Source: Desulfuromonadaceae bacterium
Lineage (GTDB): Bacteria > Desulfobacterota > Desulfuromonadia > Geobacterales > Pseudopelobacteraceae
Direction of reading: 5' to 3'
Length of the DNA stretch: 54,849 nucleotides
NCBI GenBank assembly: GCA_028681335.1
Contig: JAQUIT010000023.1
Span: 1-54,849 of the forward strand
Of this stretch, positions 41,859-53,548 are shown one piece after another (position 1 is the stretch's first letter; every line of letters begins with the position of its first letter). The notes under the pieces are model-generated. The model saw nothing but the letters and a program-made list of their open reading frames with translations, did not search any database and was not told where the DNA came from. The position numbers and the translations under genes were made by a program.

Positions 41859-42254
41859 TTAAACTCTTCTTCTTTTTGGAGGACGACATCCATTATGAGG
41901 AATTGGAGTAACGTCTTTAATGAAACTAATGGTGAAGCCAGCAGCCTGGAGAGCACGCAATGCAGACTCACGACCAGACCCTGGACCTTTAACATAAACT
42001 TCAACTGTGCGCATGCCATGTTCCTGAGCTTTCTTTGCACAATCCTCAGCTGCAATCTGAGCAGCAAAAGGGGTGCTTTTACGCGAGCCCTTGAAACCTT
42101 TGGCACCAGCAGTAGACCAGGCGACAACATTTCCAACCGGATCAGTAATTGTAATTATGGTGTTATTAAAAGTTGCCTGAATATGAGCAACACCATTTGA
42201 AATATTTTTACGTTCTTTTTTCTTACGAACTACCTTTTTTGATGGACTTGCCAT
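41859..42254 (-). CDS. rpsK: 30S ribosomal protein S11
   Basis: 131 residues with [20 protein letters not shown] and the C-terminal CRPPKRRRV. It follows rpsM directly in the alpha operon. Confidence 0.97.
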   Translation of the reverse strand: MASPSKKVVRKKKERKNISNGVAHIQATFNNTIITITDPVGNVVAWSTAGAKGFKGSRKSTPFAAQIAAEDCAKKAQEHGMRTVEVYVKGPGSGRESALRALQAAGFTISFIKDVTPIPHNGCRPPKRRRV

Positions 42255-42278
42255 TCGAATTCTCCAGAGCTAGTTAAA

Positions 42279-42647
42279 TTATTTCTTCTTACCGGCGACA
42301 GTACGTGCAGGACCTTTGCGTGTGCGTGCATTTGTTTTTGTACGCTGACCATTACATGGGAGACCTTTACGATGACGCAGGCCTCTGTAGCATCCAAGAT
42401 CCATGAGTCTCTTGATATTCATTGAAATCTCACGGCGCAAATCACCTTCAACTTTGCAATTACGATCAATCTCTTCACGAAGACGAGCGACCTCAGCTTC
42501 AGTGAGTTTATCAGTACGCGTATCAGGATTTATCTGACTAGCGGTAAGAATACGTTCAGCAGAAGAATTGCCTATACCGTAAATGTAAGTTAGTGCAATA
42601 ACGATTCGTTTGTTTTTTGGTAAATCAATACCTGAAATACGTGCCAA
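42279..42647 (-). CDS. rpsM: 30S ribosomal protein S13
   Basis: The protein starts with [20 protein letters not shown]. The matching start codon is TTG 42645-42647, with AAGGGGG nine bases upstream. Starting at the ATG/GTG further upstream would add 25 non-homologous residues. C-terminal [20 protein letters not shown] is typical. 122 residues. Confidence 0.93.
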   Translation of the reverse strand: MARISGIDLPKNKRIVIALTYIYGIGNSSAERILTASQINPDTRTDKLTEAEVARLREEIDRNCKVEGDLRREISMNIKRLMDLGCYRGLRHRKGLPCNGQRTKTNARTRKGPARTVAGKKK

Positions 42648-42669
42648 TGGAAATACCCCCTTTAATAAC

Positions 42670-42783
42670 TCATCCCTGACGTTGAGAATGCTTAGGGATG
42701 TCGCAGATAACACGCACAACACCCTTACGTTTGACTATTTTACACTTATCACATATCTTTTTTACAGACGCACGTACTTTCAT
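42670..42783 (-). CDS. rpmJ: 50S ribosomal protein L36
   Basis: [20 protein letters not shown] then [17 protein letters not shown], 37 residues. It has the Cys-Cys-Cys-His zinc form. It lies between map and rpsM; infA, often found here in other bacteria, is absent. Confidence 0.95.
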   Translation of the reverse strand: MKVRASVKKICDKCKIVKRKGVVRVICDIPKHSQRQG

Positions 42784-42810
42784 AATACTCCCCTTGCACG
42801 AATTAGTTAA

Positions 42811-43557
42811 TCATATCCGCGTTAGTATCTCAGGTCCGTTCTCAGTGATGGCGACAGTGTGCTCAAAATGAGCCGACAAGCCTCCATCACATGTTACAAC
42901 AGTCCAATTATCTTCCAGAACCCTTACTTCATAAGATTTTTCGTTAATCATGGGCTCAATGGCTAAAACCATGCCAGGTCGCAACTTAACTCCCTTGCCC
43001 GGCAAACCATAGTTAGGAATTTGCGGATCTTCATGAAGATTCCGACCTATCCCATGACCTACAAAATCTCTGACGACAGAATACCCTTTAGATTCAACGT
43101 ATTTCTGCACGGCAGAGGATATATCACCTAGCCTGTTATCCGGGACAGCCATTTGAATAGCAGAGTAAAGAGATGCTTCAGTAACTGAAATCAATTTACT
43201 TGCTGCTGCAGTCACATTGCCAACAGGTATTGTTACAGCAGCATCACCATAGAAATCATCATAAATAACACCAAAGTCTAAGCTTATGATATCACCTGAT
43301 TTCAAGGGACTGTTATTAGGGATTCCGTGTACCACCTGGTCATTAAGCGAACAGCACAATGAATTAGGAAAATTACTATAACCCTTAAAGGCGCATTTTG
43401 ACTTCCGCTTGAGAGCTTCAGCTGATGCAAAACGATCCAAGTCCAAGGTGGTAACACCAGGAACAACCAAAGATCGTAAACCTTCAAGAATCTCGGCTAC
43501 GATTGAACAGGATTTCCTCATCCTGTCAATCTCACGCTGAGATTTTAGAATAATCAC
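42811..43557 (-). CDS. map: Methionine aminopeptidase, type I
   Basis: Removes the starter Met from nascent proteins. 248 residues with the metal-binding DFGVIYDDFYGDAAVTI, the FVGHGIGRNLHEDPQIPN motif and IEPMIN. The start is GTG 43557, directly after the adk stop, so it is translationally coupled. Confidence 0.95.
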   Translation of the reverse strand: MIILKSQREIDRMRKSCSIVAEILEGLRSLVVPGVTTLDLDRFASAEALKRKSKCAFKGYSNFPNSLCCSLNDQVVHGIPNNSPLKSGDIISLDFGVIYDDFYGDAAVTIPVGNVTAAASKLISVTEASLYSAIQMAVPDNRLGDISSAVQKYVESKGYSVVRDFVGHGIGRNLHEDPQIPNYGLPGKGVKLRPGMVLAIEPMINEKSYEVRVLEDNWTVVTCDGGLSAHFEHTVAITENGPEILTRI

Positions 43558-44211
43558 TTACTGTCCACCTGCATCTAATATTGAAGCTATCTGCTGCTGT
43601 ATATCACCGATAAGACCAGTGCCGGATATGCTGTGCAACACTCCCAAGTCATTAAAGTAAGCTTTAAGAGCAGATGTCTGATTATCATAAACAGCTAATC
43701 GACTTATAACCGTTTGTTCTGAATCATCATCTCGTTGGACGAGGACAGTTCCACAAGAGTCACAGACACCTTCACACTTGGGCTTATCATATAAAACGTG
43801 ATAACCCTTCCCGCAAGACGGACAAGTTCTTCTACCCGATAGCCTGTTAATAAGCTCACTATTATCAACATCCAAGGAAATGACAAAATCAATCTTTTTA
43901 TCAATCTCAACCAGGAGAGCTATTAAAGAATCAGCCTGAGGAATCGTGCGCGGGAAACCATCTAAGATAAATCCGGATGTGCAATCTGCCTGAGAGACAC
44001 GTTCCTTCACCAAGCCAAGAACAATATCATCAGAGACCAGCCCCCCAGCATCCATGACAGACTTCGCCATGACCCCAAGTTCAGTCTTTGCTTTTACAGC
44101 AGAACGCAACATATCTCCGGTCGATATCTGAGGAATACCATACCGTTCAACTATAAAATGGGCCTGCGTGCCTTTTCCAGACCCAGGAGGCCCAAAGAGT
44201 ACAACATTCAC
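43558..44211 (-). CDS. adk: Adenylate kinase
   Basis: AMP + ATP to 2 ADP. 217 residues with the P-loop FGPPGSGKGTQAHF, then ISTGDMLRSAVKAKTELG and GFPRTIPQADSL. The long LID holds a four-Cys zinc knuckle (CPSCGKGYH...CEGVCDSCG). It lies between secY and map, a common arrangement. Confidence 0.96.
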   Translation of the reverse strand: MNVVLFGPPGSGKGTQAHFIVERYGIPQISTGDMLRSAVKAKTELGVMAKSVMDAGGLVSDDIVLGLVKERVSQADCTSGFILDGFPRTIPQADSLIALLVEIDKKIDFVISLDVDNSELINRLSGRRTCPSCGKGYHVLYDKPKCEGVCDSCGTVLVQRDDDSEQTVISRLAVYDNQTSALKAYFNDLGVLHSISGTGLIGDIQQQIASILDAGGQ

Positions 44212-44213
44212 GC

Positions 44214-45521
44214 CTATCGTCTCCCTTTAATACGAACACCTTTTAAAAAGCCTTCATAGTTACGAGTAATAAGATGCGATTCAATCTGAGAAACCGTATC
44301 CATCCCAACTCCTACAGCGATCAAAAGGGCTGTACCCCCGAAATAGAATGGGAGATTAAACTTCCCAATCAATATTGAGGGCAAAACACACACTAAAGAA
44401 ATATAAACCGCACCAGCAAAAGTCAGCCTGGTAAGTACGGAATCAATAAAAGATGATGTCTCTTTACCAGGACGAATCCCGGGAATATAGCCACCCTGTT
44501 TTTTAATGTTCTCAGCTACGTCAATCGGATTAAAAGTTACAGCCGTGTAGAAGTAACAGAAGAAAACAATAAAAGCAACGAAAAAAATGTTATATATCAA
44601 TTTACCTGGAGACAGACTACTTGCTGCTGCCTTAACCCAAGGAATATTGATGAAATTAGCTATAGTTGCAGGAAACATTATGATTGATGACGCAAAAATA
44701 GGAGGTATCACACCCGCCATATTGATTTTCAATGGCAGATGGGAGGTCTGAGCATTGAAAGTTTTAAGACCGACAACTCTCTTCGCGTAATGAATTGACA
44801 AACGTCGTTGCCCGCGTTCAACAAAAACTATGATTGCAATAACGGCAAACATTATTGCCAGGACAAAGAAGAGAACAAATAAAGAAAGTTGACCGGCGTT
44901 AACGAGTCTTGCGGTATTTCCTAGAGCCTTAGGAATATTAACAACAATTCCAGCAAAAATGATCAAAGAGATTCCATTGCCAATGCCCTTCTCGGACATT
45001 TGTTCACCAAGCCACATCACAAATGCCGTACCGGCAGTTAATGTTATGACTGTCATGATCCTGAATCCCCATCCAGGAGTAGGGACAACCAACTCACCGG
45101 CAGGACCACGCATACTCTCAAGACCGACAGCAACCCCCATACCCTGGACGACACTCAAAACAACAGTGCCATAACGAGTATATTGAACAATTTTCTTACG
45201 CCCTGCTTCACCTTCTTTAGAAAGTTTCTCAATAGCTGGGACTACAACAGTAAGAAGCTGAAAGATAATAGAGGATGATATGTACGGCATAATGCCAAGA
45301 GCAAAAACAGTTAATCGCTCTAAAGCACCACCGGAAAACATATCAAAAAGCCCAAGCAAGGTTCCTTGAGACTGTTTGAAAAAATGCGACAGTGCGATTC
45401 TATCGATTCCAGGAGTTGGTATATGGCAACCAACACGATATACAGCAAGCATTCCCAAAGAAAACAAAACGCGCTTTTTTAACTCAGGAATCTTGAATAT
45501 ATTCTGGAGGGCTTCAAACAC
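44214..45521 (-). CDS. secY: Preprotein translocase SecY
   Basis: 435 residues with ten hydrophobic helices. The start [20 protein letters not shown] and internal [13 protein letters not shown] are typical. Its GTG start (45519-45521) overlaps the rplO TAG stop (TAGTG), giving translational coupling. Confidence 0.96.
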   Translation of the reverse strand: MFEALQNIFKIPELKKRVLFSLGMLAVYRVGCHIPTPGIDRIALSHFFKQSQGTLLGLFDMFSGGALERLTVFALGIMPYISSSIIFQLLTVVVPAIEKLSKEGEAGRKKIVQYTRYGTVVLSVVQGMGVAVGLESMRGPAGELVVPTPGWGFRIMTVITLTAGTAFVMWLGEQMSEKGIGNGISLIIFAGIVVNIPKALGNTARLVNAGQLSLFVLFFVLAIMFAVIAIIVFVERGQRRLSIHYAKRVVGLKTFNAQTSHLPLKINMAGVIPPIFASSIIMFPATIANFINIPWVKAAASSLSPGKLIYNIFFVAFIVFFCYFYTAVTFNPIDVAENIKKQGGYIPGIRPGKETSSFIDSVLTRLTFAGAVYISLVCVLPSILIGKFNLPFYFGGTALLIAVGVGMDTVSQIESHLITRNYEGFLKGVRIKGRR

Positions 45522-45964
45522 TATGCAATCTCCTCAACACTACCACCTGCAGCGATAATTTTATCCTTGGCAGACTGGCTGAACTTGTTTGCTGAAATCT
45601 TTAAAGACTTGGTTATGTCGCCATTACCAAGTATTTTAACAGCAAAACGATCTGACTTAATCAAGCCTTTGGAAACAAGAGCAGTAACATCTATAGCAGA
45701 TCCTGATTCGAAGACATCTAACTGACTGATGTTAACAAGCGAGAAGACAACACGGTCAAGTGGAGTAAAACCACGTTTAGGCAAACGGCGTTGCAATGGC
45801 ATCTGGCCGCCTTCAAAACCTGCTTTAATACTTCCGCCCGAACGCGCTTTCTGGCCTTTATGACCTTTTGTCGCAGTTTTTCCATGCCCAGAACCGGTAC
45901 CACGACCGATACGTTTTCTGTTTTTTGTTGACCCAATAGATGGTCGCAGATTATTAAGTTCCAT
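45521..45964 (-). CDS. rplO: 50S ribosomal protein L15
   Basis: Starts [20 protein letters not shown] and has the glycine-rich [20 protein letters not shown]. Length 147 residues. ATG 45964 has AAGGGG upstream. Confidence 0.96.
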   Translation of the reverse strand: MELNNLRPSIGSTKNRKRIGRGTGSGHGKTATKGHKGQKARSGGSIKAGFEGGQMPLQRRLPKRGFTPLDRVVFSLVNISQLDVFESGSAIDVTALVSKGLIKSDRFAVKILGNGDITKSLKISANKFSQSAKDKIIAAGGSVEEIA

Positions 45965-45982
45965 GAAAGTCAACCCCTTTAT

Positions 45983-46159
45983 CTATTCAACGGCCAGTAA
46001 ATGACCAACTTTATTAATCATACCTCTGATTTGTGGGTTGTCTTGGCGCTCGACAGTCTGATTAATCTTTGACAGACCGAGACCTTCAACAACAGCGCGA
46101 TGCTTTTTAGGAGTACAAATAGTACTTTTTTTCAACGTTATCTTAAGCAAGCTGCTCAT
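45983..46159 (-). CDS. rpmD: 50S ribosomal protein L30
   Basis: 58 residues: [20 protein letters not shown], then [20 protein letters not shown] and [15 protein letters not shown]. The short L30 form without an extension. It lies between rpsE and rplO. Confidence 0.93.
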   Translation of the reverse strand: MSSLLKITLKKSTICTPKKHRAVVEGLGLSKINQTVERQDNPQIRGMINKVGHLLAVE

Positions 46160-46182
46160 AATTGTTTCCCCGCTAATAAATA

Positions 46183-46671
46183 TTATTCAGCAATCCCACG
46201 ACGAGCTGCAAGTTCTTCCGGAGTCTTAAGACGTTTAAGACCTTCAAAAGCAGCTTTTATAAGATTATGTGGATTATTAGAACCTAAACATTTTGAGAGT
46301 ATGTTATTAATGCCTGCAGCTTCAAATATTGCACGGGCTGCACCACCAGCGATAACACCGGTACCGGCAGATGCTGGTTTCATAAGAAGACGGCCTGCTC
46401 CAAATTTGCCCTCAATTTCAAAAGGGATCGTCTGGTTAGCGTTTACAGGAACCTTAATCAAGTTCTTTTTGGCCTGTTCTACGCCCTTCCTGATTGCTTC
46501 AGGAACTTCATTTGCTTTACCAAGACCATATCCTACATACCCGTTGCCGTCACCGACAACTATTAATGCAGAAAAACTAAAGCGACGGCCACCTTTAACA
46601 ACTTTGGCAACACGACTAATATGAACAACTTTGTCTGTAAGATTTAATTCTGCTGGATTGATTCTACTCAA
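46183..46671 (-). CDS. rpsE: 30S ribosomal protein S5
   Basis: 162 residues with [20 protein letters not shown] and [20 protein letters not shown]. These match the S5 double-stranded RNA-binding fold. It follows rplR in the spc operon. Confidence 0.97.
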   Translation of the reverse strand: MSRINPAELNLTDKVVHISRVAKVVKGGRRFSFSALIVVGDGNGYVGYGLGKANEVPEAIRKGVEQAKKNLIKVPVNANQTIPFEIEGKFGAGRLLMKPASAGTGVIAGGAARAIFEAAGINNILSKCLGSNNPHNLIKAAFEGLKRLKTPEELAARRGIAE

Positions 46672-46689
46672 GGAAAACCTCCCGTGCGC

Positions 46690-47055
46690 TTAAAAGTTCA
46701 ACCCGGATTCGCGGGCTGAATCAGCGAGCGCCTTGATCCGGCCGTGATAAAGAAAACCATTGCGGTCAAAAACTACAGACGAAATACCTTTAGCAAGAGC
46801 AAGTCTTGCGACTTCCTTACCAACAAGTGTTGCTGCAGTAATATTACCGGTGTTAGAAAGATCCTGCGCCGCCTCTGATAATGTAGAAGCTGCAACAAGA
46901 GTTGTGCCTTTAGTATCATCAATTAACTGCGCATAGATATGTTGAGCGCTTTTAAATACATTGAGACGTGGACGATCTGTTGTACCACGTACTTTTTTTC
47001 TAACTCTAACCTGGCGTTTAAGTCGAGTAATTGTCTTGATAGCTGTCTTAGCCAC
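46690..47055 (-). CDS. rplR: 50S ribosomal protein L18
   Basis: 121 residues with [20 protein letters not shown] and the 5S rRNA-binding core ([24 protein letters not shown], [20 protein letters not shown]). Confidence 0.96.
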   Translation of the reverse strand: MAKTAIKTITRLKRQVRVRKKVRGTTDRPRLNVFKSAQHIYAQLIDDTKGTTLVAASTLSEAAQDLSNTGNITAATLVGKEVARLALAKGISSVVFDRNGFLYHGRIKALADSARESGLNF

Positions 47056-47073
47056 GGAATCTCCTTATAAAGA

Positions 47074-47613
47074 CTATTTCTTGCCGGTCTTGCCAGCTTT
47101 TCTTAATATAGTCTCGTCAGCATATTTAATCCCTTTACCTTTATAAGGTTCGGGACTACGGAATGATCTGATCTTTGCAGCGGTCTGACCGACCAGCTCC
47201 TTATCAAACCCTTTAACAGATAATTTTGTCATTTTTTCCACATCAACGGTAATACCGTCAGGAATTGGAAAATTTACAGGGTGCGAATAGCCAAGAGCGA
47301 GAACAAGTTCTTTGCCTTTCACTTCTGCACGGTAGCCTACACCATTGATTTCAAGATCTCTCTGAAAACCCTTGGTAACGCCTACGACCATGTTATTAAT
47401 CAACGTACGCGTCAAACCATGAGCAGCACGTGCGGGAGTTGAGTCATCGCACCGTGTTACTTCAATGCTCGTGTCGCTAATATTAAGTAAAACAACAGGC
47501 ATAATTTGGCGAGTTAAAGCCCCATTTGGACCCTGAACCGACAATACTGAATCAGTAAAAGATATCTTTACACCTTTTGGTACATCAATTGGCAATTTAC
47601 CTATTCTAGACAT
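47074..47613 (-). CDS. rplF: 50S ribosomal protein L6
   Basis: 179 residues: [40 protein letters not shown], and the C-terminal [14 protein letters not shown] motif. Confidence 0.97.
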   Translation of the reverse strand: MSRIGKLPIDVPKGVKISFTDSVLSVQGPNGALTRQIMPVVLLNISDTSIEVTRCDDSTPARAAHGLTRTLINNMVVGVTKGFQRDLEINGVGYRAEVKGKELVLALGYSHPVNFPIPDGITVDVEKMTKLSVKGFDKELVGQTAAKIRSFRSPEPYKGKGIKYADETILRKAGKTGKK

Positions 47614-47638
47614 CTAAAAGTACTCCTTGTCGCTATTA

Positions 47639-48037
47639 TTACCAGACAGTGCAAATCAACTCGCCACCGACGCCGGACTTACGAGCAACATTATCAGTAA
47701 TGATACCCTTTGATGTGGAAAGAATTGCAATTCCAAGTCCGCTTTTTACCGACGGAATGTCCTCAGATTTCACATAAACTCTGCCACCCGGCTTACTGAT
47801 ACGTTTAATCTCATTTATAACGCTATCTTTCTCATCAATGTACTTCAAGTAGACACGCAGTACACCCTGAAGGTTGTCAGAGATAACCTTGTAGTTTTTT
47901 ATAAAGCCTTCTTGCTTTAAAACGTTAGCAATACTGACTTTCATATTGGATGATGGAATGTCAACTTTTTGATGCTTTACCATGTTTGCATTTCTGATTC
48001 TGGTAAGCATGTCAGCAATTGGATCTGTCATGGACAT
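47639..48037 (-). CDS. rpsH: 30S ribosomal protein S8
   Basis: 132 residues: [20 protein letters not shown] near the start and the C-terminal [21 protein letters not shown] lies ten bases before the first ATG; a second in-frame ATG two codons later is possible. Confidence 0.96.
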   Translation of the reverse strand: MSMTDPIADMLTRIRNANMVKHQKVDIPSSNMKVSIANVLKQEGFIKNYKVISDNLQGVLRVYLKYIDEKDSVINEIKRISKPGGRVYVKSEDIPSVKSGLGIAILSTSKGIITDNVARKSGVGGELICTVW

Positions 48038-48079
48038 CGTGAATGTGCTCCTGTCTCTTTATCTATATGTGGCTATTAA

Positions 48080-48265
48080 TTACCAGCTCGATTTTATCAC
48101 GCCGGGAATCTGGCCAGACGAGGCATACTTGCGCAGGCAAATCCTGCACATCTCGAACTTGCGATAAAACGCTTTGGGACGACCGCAGACCGGACAACGA
48201 TTGTGCTGCCGAACCTTGAACTTAGGTGCACGTTGAGACTTTATAATCATTGATACTTTTGCCAC
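48080..48265 (-). CDS. rpsN: 30S ribosomal protein S14, zinc-binding type
   Basis: 61 residues, the short zinc (C+) form: [20 protein letters not shown] with [20 protein letters not shown]. The four Cys bind zinc. Confidence 0.96.
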   Translation of the reverse strand: MAKVSMIIKSQRAPKFKVRQHNRCPVCGRPKAFYRKFEMCRICLRKYASSGQIPGVIKSSW

Positions 48266-48282
48266 AGAATCCTCCAGATAGC

Positions 48283-48822
48283 TTAGTTCCTGAACGGCAT
48301 GCCCAGGTACTTGAGAAGTGCTTTACCCTCTTCGTCTGTTTTAGCACTTGTTACAATAGTAATGTTCATACCCTTCATCTTATCGACAGCATCATAGCTG
48401 ATTTCAGGAAAAATAAGCTGATCTTTGACACCAAGTGTATAATTACCTTTACCGTCAAATGCTTTACCTGATACGCCTTTAAAATCACGTACCCTTGCAA
48501 GCGAAACATTTATCAGACGGTCAAGAAATTCATACATACGATCACGACGTAGTGTAACCATACATCCAATTGGCATACCCTCACGAAGTTTGAAAGTTGC
48601 AATTGATTTTTTAGCCTTGGTAATAACTGCTTTTTGTCCAGTTATTAAACCTAGTTCAGTAGTCGCAGAATCAAGGATCTTAACATTTTGGATTGCTTCT
48701 CCCAACCCCATATTAACAACAATTTTCTTGATTTGCGGAACTTCCATACATGATTTGTAACTAAAATCAGTACGAAGCTTGGGAACGATTTCTGATGAAT
48801 ATATATCTTTTAAACGAGACAT
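48283..48822 (-). CDS. rplE: 50S ribosomal protein L5
   Basis: 179 residues: [40 protein letters not shown], and the C-terminal [20 protein letters not shown]. It binds 5S rRNA. Confidence 0.97.
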   Translation of the reverse strand: MSRLKDIYSSEIVPKLRTDFSYKSCMEVPQIKKIVVNMGLGEAIQNVKILDSATTELGLITGQKAVITKAKKSIATFKLREGMPIGCMVTLRRDRMYEFLDRLINVSLARVRDFKGVSGKAFDGKGNYTLGVKDQLIFPEISYDAVDKMKGMNITIVTSAKTDEEGKALLKYLGMPFRN

Positions 48823-48846
48823 TAGATGAATTCCTCCAAAGTTATT

Positions 48847-49167
48847 CTATAGCGCAGTGCCACACTTTACACAGACGCGTTGCTTTTCGCCATTTTCTAA
48901 AAGCTTCTTGCTAGCCCTTACAGGTTTGGAACACTTAGAGCAATATGGCATAACATTAGAGATGTGAATCCGTGCTTCCTTCTCTTTAATTTCACCAGCT
49001 TCATTCCCTTTAGCCTTCACATGGCGCTTAACCATATTAAGCCCCTCAACAATTACACCATTTTTTTTAGGCAGTAATTGAAGAACCTTGCCAGTTTTGC
49101 TTTTTTCCTTACCAGTGACGACCATTACTGTATCGCCCTTGTTAACATGAGGTTTCGTGACTTGCAT
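48847..49167 (-). CDS. rplX: 50S ribosomal protein L24
   Basis: The KOW motif reads [20 protein letters not shown]. Three ATGs stand in a row; ATG 49167 (MQVTKPHVN) is best spaced from GGAG. The C-terminal zinc-like CSKCSKPVR...CVKCG is a feature of some bacterial L24. About 106 residues. Confidence 0.93.
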   Translation of the reverse strand: MQVTKPHVNKGDTVMVVTGKEKSKTGKVLQLLPKKNGVIVEGLNMVKRHVKAKGNEAGEIKEKEARIHISNVMPYCSKCSKPVRASKKLLENGEKQRVCVKCGTAL

Positions 49168-49185
49168 CATCATTCTCCGATATTT

Positions 49186-49554
49186 TTATAGTACTTCCGG
49201 TGCAAGAGAAATAATTTTCATAAACTTTTTAGCACGCAATTCTCTGGCAACCGGACCGAAGATACGAGTACCAACCGGTTCCTTGGCATTATTGATGACA
49301 ACACCCGAATTATCATCAAAACGGATATAAGATCCGTCAGCACGGCCCATAGACTTGGCGGTACGAACAACAACCGCCTTGACTACATCGCCTTTTTTTA
49401 CCTTTGAATTAGGCATAGCTTCACGAACAGAAGCGACTATGATATCACCAACACCTGCATATTTTCGCTTTGAGCCACCCAGCACTTTAATGCAAAATAA
49501 TTTTTTTGCACCAGAATTGTCGGCTACATCCAGTACTGTCTGCATTTGAATCAT
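49186..49554 (-). CDS. rplN: 50S ribosomal protein L14
   Basis: 122 residues: [40 protein letters not shown], and the C-terminal [15 protein letters not shown] precedes the ATG. Confidence 0.97.
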   Translation of the reverse strand: MIQMQTVLDVADNSGAKKLFCIKVLGGSKRKYAGVGDIIVASVREAMPNSKVKKGDVVKAVVVRTAKSMGRADGSYIRFDDNSGVVINNAKEPVGTRIFGPVARELRAKKFMKIISLAPEVL

Positions 49555-49572
49555 TATATGGTACTCCCTATA

Positions 49573-49830
49573 CTAAGAGATACTTTCAATTATCTGCTTA
49601 AGGCTCCAACGTTTATCTTTGCTCAAAGGACGGCATTCAATGATCTGGACGCGATCACCAACTTTTGAACTGTTATTCTCGTCATGAACCTTATATTTAA
49701 CACTACGCTTGATATACTTGCTGTAGACGCTGTGCTTAACGAGACGGTCGACCTTAACAACAACAGTCTTTTCCATCTTATCGCTAACAACAACACCTAC
49801 CTGAGTCTTTCTGTGACCGCGTTCACTCAT
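49573..49830 (-). CDS. rpsQ: 30S ribosomal protein S17
   Basis: 85 residues: [20 protein letters not shown] and [19 protein letters not shown]. The start overlaps the rpmC stop by four bases (ATGA). Confidence 0.96.
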   Translation of the reverse strand: MSERGHRKTQVGVVVSDKMEKTVVVKVDRLVKHSVYSKYIKRSVKYKVHDENNSSKVGDRVQIIECRPLSKDKRWSLKQIIESIS

Positions 49831-50030
49831 TTTGATACTCCCCCTGCCTTACTTTCGGTGAGAATGGTATTAATACGTGCAATATTCTTACGAAGGTTCT
49901 TCAGCTTGGAAGTATTCTCAAGTCTGCCGGTATGAAGCTGAAATTTCAGGTTAAAAAGCTCCTGAGTTGATTCAGTCTGCTTTTTTAGCAGTTCTTCTTG
50001 TGATATTTTTCTAAGATCGTTAGGCTTCAT
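49827..50030 (-). CDS. rpmC: 50S ribosomal protein L29
   Basis: 67 residues: [20 protein letters not shown] and [20 protein letters not shown]. The start is ATG 50030, behind AAGGGGAG. Upstream frame to 50099 is inside rplP. Confidence 0.94.
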   Translation of the reverse strand: MKPNDLRKISQEELLKKQTESTQELFNLKFQLHTGRLENTSKLKNLRKNIARINTILTESKAGGVSK

Positions 50031-50442
50031 GAATGTCTCCCCTTGAAATAAACTTTGTGGAAAGAGGCAGTTTATGGGCAGCCAGTCTAAGAGCTTCACG
50101 TGCGATCTCTTCTGTCACACCTTCCATTTCGTATAAAACCATACCAGGCTTTATAACACAAACCCACGAATCAGGGGAGCCTTTTCCTTTACCCATCCTG
50201 GTCTCAGCCGGTTTAGCAGTAAGTGGCTTGTCAGGGAAAACGCGAATCCAGATTTTACCACCCCTTTTAATATAGCGGGTCATTGCAATACGAGCCGCTT
50301 CAATCTGCCGCGAATCAAGCCAACCACATTCAGTTGCCTGTAGACCAAATTCACCAAAAGAGAGTTCAATACCTCTACAGGGCTTACCGGACATACGGCC
50401 CTTCATTTGCTTTCTATGTTTTACCCGTTTCGGCATTAACAT
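50020..50442 (-). CDS. rplP: 50S ribosomal protein L16
   Basis: 140 residues: [20 protein letters not shown] near the start (second ATG, or first ATG two codons earlier), [20 protein letters not shown] and [17 protein letters not shown]. It overlaps rpmC by 11 bases. Confidence 0.96.
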   Translation of the reverse strand: MLMPKRVKHRKQMKGRMSGKPCRGIELSFGEFGLQATECGWLDSRQIEAARIAMTRYIKRGGKIWIRVFPDKPLTAKPAETRMGKGKGSPDSWVCVIKPGMVLYEMEGVTEEIAREALRLAAHKLPLSTKFISRGDIHEA

Positions 50443-50473
50443 CGATACGTGCTCCTATTGTGCAATATGAAAA

Positions 50474-51106
50474 TTACTTACCAGGCAGAATCTCGCCCTT
50501 GAAAATCAACACTTTGATACCAATGAGACCATAGGTTGTCTTGGCCTCAGCGAAACCGTAATCGATATCGGCACGAAGAGTATGCAGAGGGACCCTACCT
50601 TCACGATACCATTCAGTACGAGACATCTCGGCACCACCCAAACGACCGGAGCAGGTAATACGGATTCCCTTTGCGCCAAACTTAAGAGTAGAAGTAACAC
50701 TTTTCTTCATTGCTCTTCTGAATGCAATACGTCGTTCCAACTGCAGGGCAACGTTTTCAGCAACAAGCTGTGCATCTAACTCAGGCTTACGAACTTCACT
50801 TATCGTAATAAAAATCTCTTTAGTCGATATCAGAGCAAGCTCTTTTTTTATCGTTTCGACTTCAGAACCCTTCTTACCAATAATAAGACCTGGTCTGGCG
50901 GTGAAGATATTTATTTTACACTTATTGGCAGCTCGCTCGATCTCAATCTTTGAGACACCTGAACTGTATAAACGTTTTTTTAGAAATTTTCGGATGGCAA
51001 GATCTTCATGCAGCAACTTTGCATAATCTGCTTCAGCGTACCACTTTGAATCCCAAGTCTTTGTTACACCGAGCCTGAAGCCAATCGGATTGATTTTTTG
51101 TCCCAA
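50474..51106 (-). CDS. rpsC: 30S ribosomal protein S3
   Basis: 210 residues: [22 protein letters not shown]-domain [20 protein letters not shown], and the C-terminal [16 protein letters not shown]. Confidence 0.97.
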   Translation of the reverse strand: MGQKINPIGFRLGVTKTWDSKWYAEADYAKLLHEDLAIRKFLKKRLYSSGVSKIEIERAANKCKINIFTARPGLIIGKKGSEVETIKKELALISTKEIFITISEVRKPELDAQLVAENVALQLERRIAFRRAMKKSVTSTLKFGAKGIRITCSGRLGGAEMSRTEWYREGRVPLHTLRADIDYGFAEAKTTYGLIGIKVLIFKGEILPGK

Positions 51107-51128
51107 CCTACACCTCCACGTAATAAAA

Positions 51129-51464
51129 CTATTTCAAGTCTGAAAGGGTTACTGCAATGTGACTAGTAGGCTTACGTATTTTGCTGGCACGCCCCATTGC
51201 ACGAGGAACAAAACGCTTGAGTGCAGCACCACCATCAACATAAATTGTTTTTACGACAAGGCGGTCTACATCAGATACGCCCTTTTGCTCTGCGTTTGCA
51301 ACTGCAGACTTTAGAAGCTTTGAAACAAGCTTTGCAGAAGGCTGAGGCATAAAGCGCAGAATATTCAGTGCATCTTGAATGCCCTTGCCACGCACGAGAT
51401 CAACTACAAGACGTGTTTTACGTGGTGAAAGACGTACAGATGAGAGTTTAGCGTTGGATTCCAT
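51129..51464 (-). CDS. rplV: 50S ribosomal protein L22
   Basis: 111 residues: [20 protein letters not shown] and [20 protein letters not shown], which line the exit tunnel. Confidence 0.97.
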   Translation of the reverse strand: MESNAKLSSVRLSPRKTRLVVDLVRGKGIQDALNILRFMPQPSAKLVSKLLKSAVANAEQKGVSDVDRLVVKTIYVDGGAALKRFVPRAMGRASKIRKPTSHIAVTLSDLK

Positions 51465-51478
51465 TATAAGCTCCCTTA

Positions 51479-51757
51479 CTACTTCTTGACTTTGCTCTTT
51501 TTATCAGCGGCATGACCGTGAAATGTTCTTGTTGGTGCAAATTCACCCATTTTATGGCCAACCATGTTTTCAGTAACAAAAACAGGAATGAATTTTTTTC
51601 CGTTATGGACCGCAAAACTACAGCCGATAAAATCGGGGCTGATTGTTGAGCGGCGTGACCAGGTCTTAATAATTTTTTTGGAATTAGGACCTTCTGCCAG
51701 AACTTTCTTGTTCAGGTGGTCATCAATAAATGGACCTTTTTTTATAGAACGTGCCAT
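51479..51757 (-). CDS. rpsS: 30S ribosomal protein S19
   Basis: 92 residues: [20 protein letters not shown] and [20 protein letters not shown]. Confidence 0.97.
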   Translation of the reverse strand: MARSIKKGPFIDDHLNKKVLAEGPNSKKIIKTWSRRSTISPDFIGCSFAVHNGKKFIPVFVTENMVGHKMGEFAPTRTFHGHAADKKSKVKK

Positions 51758-51779
51758 AATATCTCAGCCTCTCAACGAA

Positions 51780-52604
51780 TTATTTACTGCGCTTTTTAAC
51801 TATAAAGCGATCGGAAGTCTTATTGGTACGAGTCTTGTAGCCTTTGGTTGGTATACCCCATGGCGTTACTGGATGACGGCCACCTGATGTACGGCCTTCA
51901 CCACCACCATGCGGATGGTCAACAGGGTTCATTGCAACACCGCGAACCTTAGGACGTCTACCGAGCCAACGGGAACGGCCAGCTTTACCAATATTAACAT
52001 TTTCATGATCAGTATTTCCGACCTGACCAATAGTTGCGTAGCAGTCTTGAAGAACCAGGCGCACTTCACCTGATGGTAGCTTCACTTGTGAATACTTACC
52101 TTCTTTAGACATGAGTTGGGCAAAAGTACCGGCACTTCTAGCCAACTGAGCGCCCTTACCGATCTTCAATTCAATATTGTGTATAACGGTACCAAGAGGG
52201 ATCGAACGCAATGGCAAAGAATTGCCGGGTTTGATATCAGCTTCTGGTCCACTTATAACAACATCGCCAACTTTAAGATCAAGCGGTGCAAGTATATAGC
52301 GTTTTTCCCCGTCAACGTAATTCAGAAGTGCAATGCGAGCACTACGATTCGGGTCATACTCAATACTGGCGACAGTAGCAGGTATGCTACGTTTATCACG
52401 ACGGAAATCGATAATACGATATTTCTGTTTGTGACCGCCACCTTGGTGACGAGAAGTTATACGACCATTAGAATTCCTGCCACCGCTTTTTTTAAGAGAG
52501 ACAAGCAAGGATTTTTCAGGAGTAGTTTTAGTAATTTCATCGAACGTAGAACATGTTTGATGTCTACGTCCAGCTGAAGTTGGATTATAGCTTTTGATTG
52601 CCAT
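51780..52604 (-). CDS. rplB: 50S ribosomal protein L2
   Basis: 274 residues from ATG 52604 ([20 protein letters not shown]). GGGG lies eight bases upstream; the TTG at 52616 is not needed. The conserved [20 protein letters not shown] and the [18 protein letters not shown] end are intact. Confidence 0.96.
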   Translation of the reverse strand: MAIKSYNPTSAGRRHQTCSTFDEITKTTPEKSLLVSLKKSGGRNSNGRITSRHQGGGHKQKYRIIDFRRDKRSIPATVASIEYDPNRSARIALLNYVDGEKRYILAPLDLKVGDVVISGPEADIKPGNSLPLRSIPLGTVIHNIELKIGKGAQLARSAGTFAQLMSKEGKYSQVKLPSGEVRLVLQDCYATIGQVGNTDHENVNIGKAGRSRWLGRRPKVRGVAMNPVDHPHGGGEGRTSGGRHPVTPWGIPTKGYKTRTNKTSDRFIVKKRSK

Positions 52605-52625
52605 TGTGAACCCCAAACGTATTAG

Positions 52626-52910
52626 TTAGACTTCAAAGAAATCTATTGATTGCCCTTCCTGGAGTGTAACATATGCTTTTTTCCAGTTGGAACGTTTGCC
52701 AAAAGTTTTGCCAGAGCGTTTAACCTTGCCGGCTACGGTTACAGTGCGAACAGCTGCAACTTTGACCTTAAACAAATTCTCTACAGCCTGCTTGATCTCA
52801 ATCTTGTTTGCTGCTTTATCAACGACAATAGCAACAGTATTGGATGAATCAGAACTTAAAGAAGTTTTTTCAGTGACATGCGGCTTTTTAATTACGGAGT
52901 AAATATTCAT
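52626..52910 (-). CDS. rplW: 50S ribosomal protein L23
   Basis: 94 residues: [40 protein letters not shown], and [20 protein letters not shown]. It overlaps rplD by four bases. Confidence 0.96.
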   Translation of the reverse strand: MNIYSVIKKPHVTEKTSLSSDSSNTVAIVVDKAANKIEIKQAVENLFKVKVAAVRTVTVAGKVKRSGKTFGKRSNWKKAYVTLQEGQSIDFFEV

Positions 52911-53530
52911 TTTTGCAATACTCCTTCGGTTGATTGAACAGATCCCTGTGTGAAGATGATATGCTTATATTTAAGCATATCATGAATGTTAAGAGCATCA
53001 TGCTTCAACATTTTTATATGCGGCACATTACGGGCTGACAAAAACAGATTGTTATTAAACTCATCCGTTACAATCAATGACTTGCTAAGATCAAAAGTTC
53101 CGAGAAAACCGACAAAGTCTTTAGTTGAAACTTTGTCAAACTCAATTTTGTCCAGCACAGTTATATTATTATTCTGAAGTTTATAAGTCAGTACAGAACA
53201 GAGAGCAGCAGTACGTGCTTTTTTATTCATACTGAGATTATATATCTTTGGTTGAGGGCCGAAAGCAACACCACCACCCGGATACTGGGGAGCACGACTA
53301 CAACCCTGACGTGCATTACCGGTACCCTTCTGCTTAAACGGCTTTTTGCCGCCGCCACGAACTGCAGAACGGTTTTTGACAGCAACAGTACCAGCTCTAC
53401 GATTAGCAAGCTGAATACGCAGTGCCTGGTGTATAAGACTTTCTCTTACTTCAACGTCAAACACATCATCGGACAGTTGTACTTCGCCGACCTGTTGTTT
53501 GTTCATATTAAAAACGGCTATTGAAGGCAT
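52907..53530 (-). CDS. rplD: 50S ribosomal protein L4
   Basis: 207 residues from ATG 53530 ([20 protein letters not shown]), behind CAGGAG. The loop [20 protein letters not shown] and [20 protein letters not shown] are diagnostic. Confidence 0.95.
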   Translation of the reverse strand: MPSIAVFNMNKQQVGEVQLSDDVFDVEVRESLIHQALRIQLANRRAGTVAVKNRSAVRGGGKKPFKQKGTGNARQGCSRAPQYPGGGVAFGPQPKIYNLSMNKKARTAALCSVLTYKLQNNNITVLDKIEFDKVSTKDFVGFLGTFDLSKSLIVTDEFNNNLFLSARNVPHIKMLKHDALNIHDMLKYKHIIFTQGSVQSTEGVLQK

Positions 53531-53548
53531 ACACAAACTCCTGAAGTA

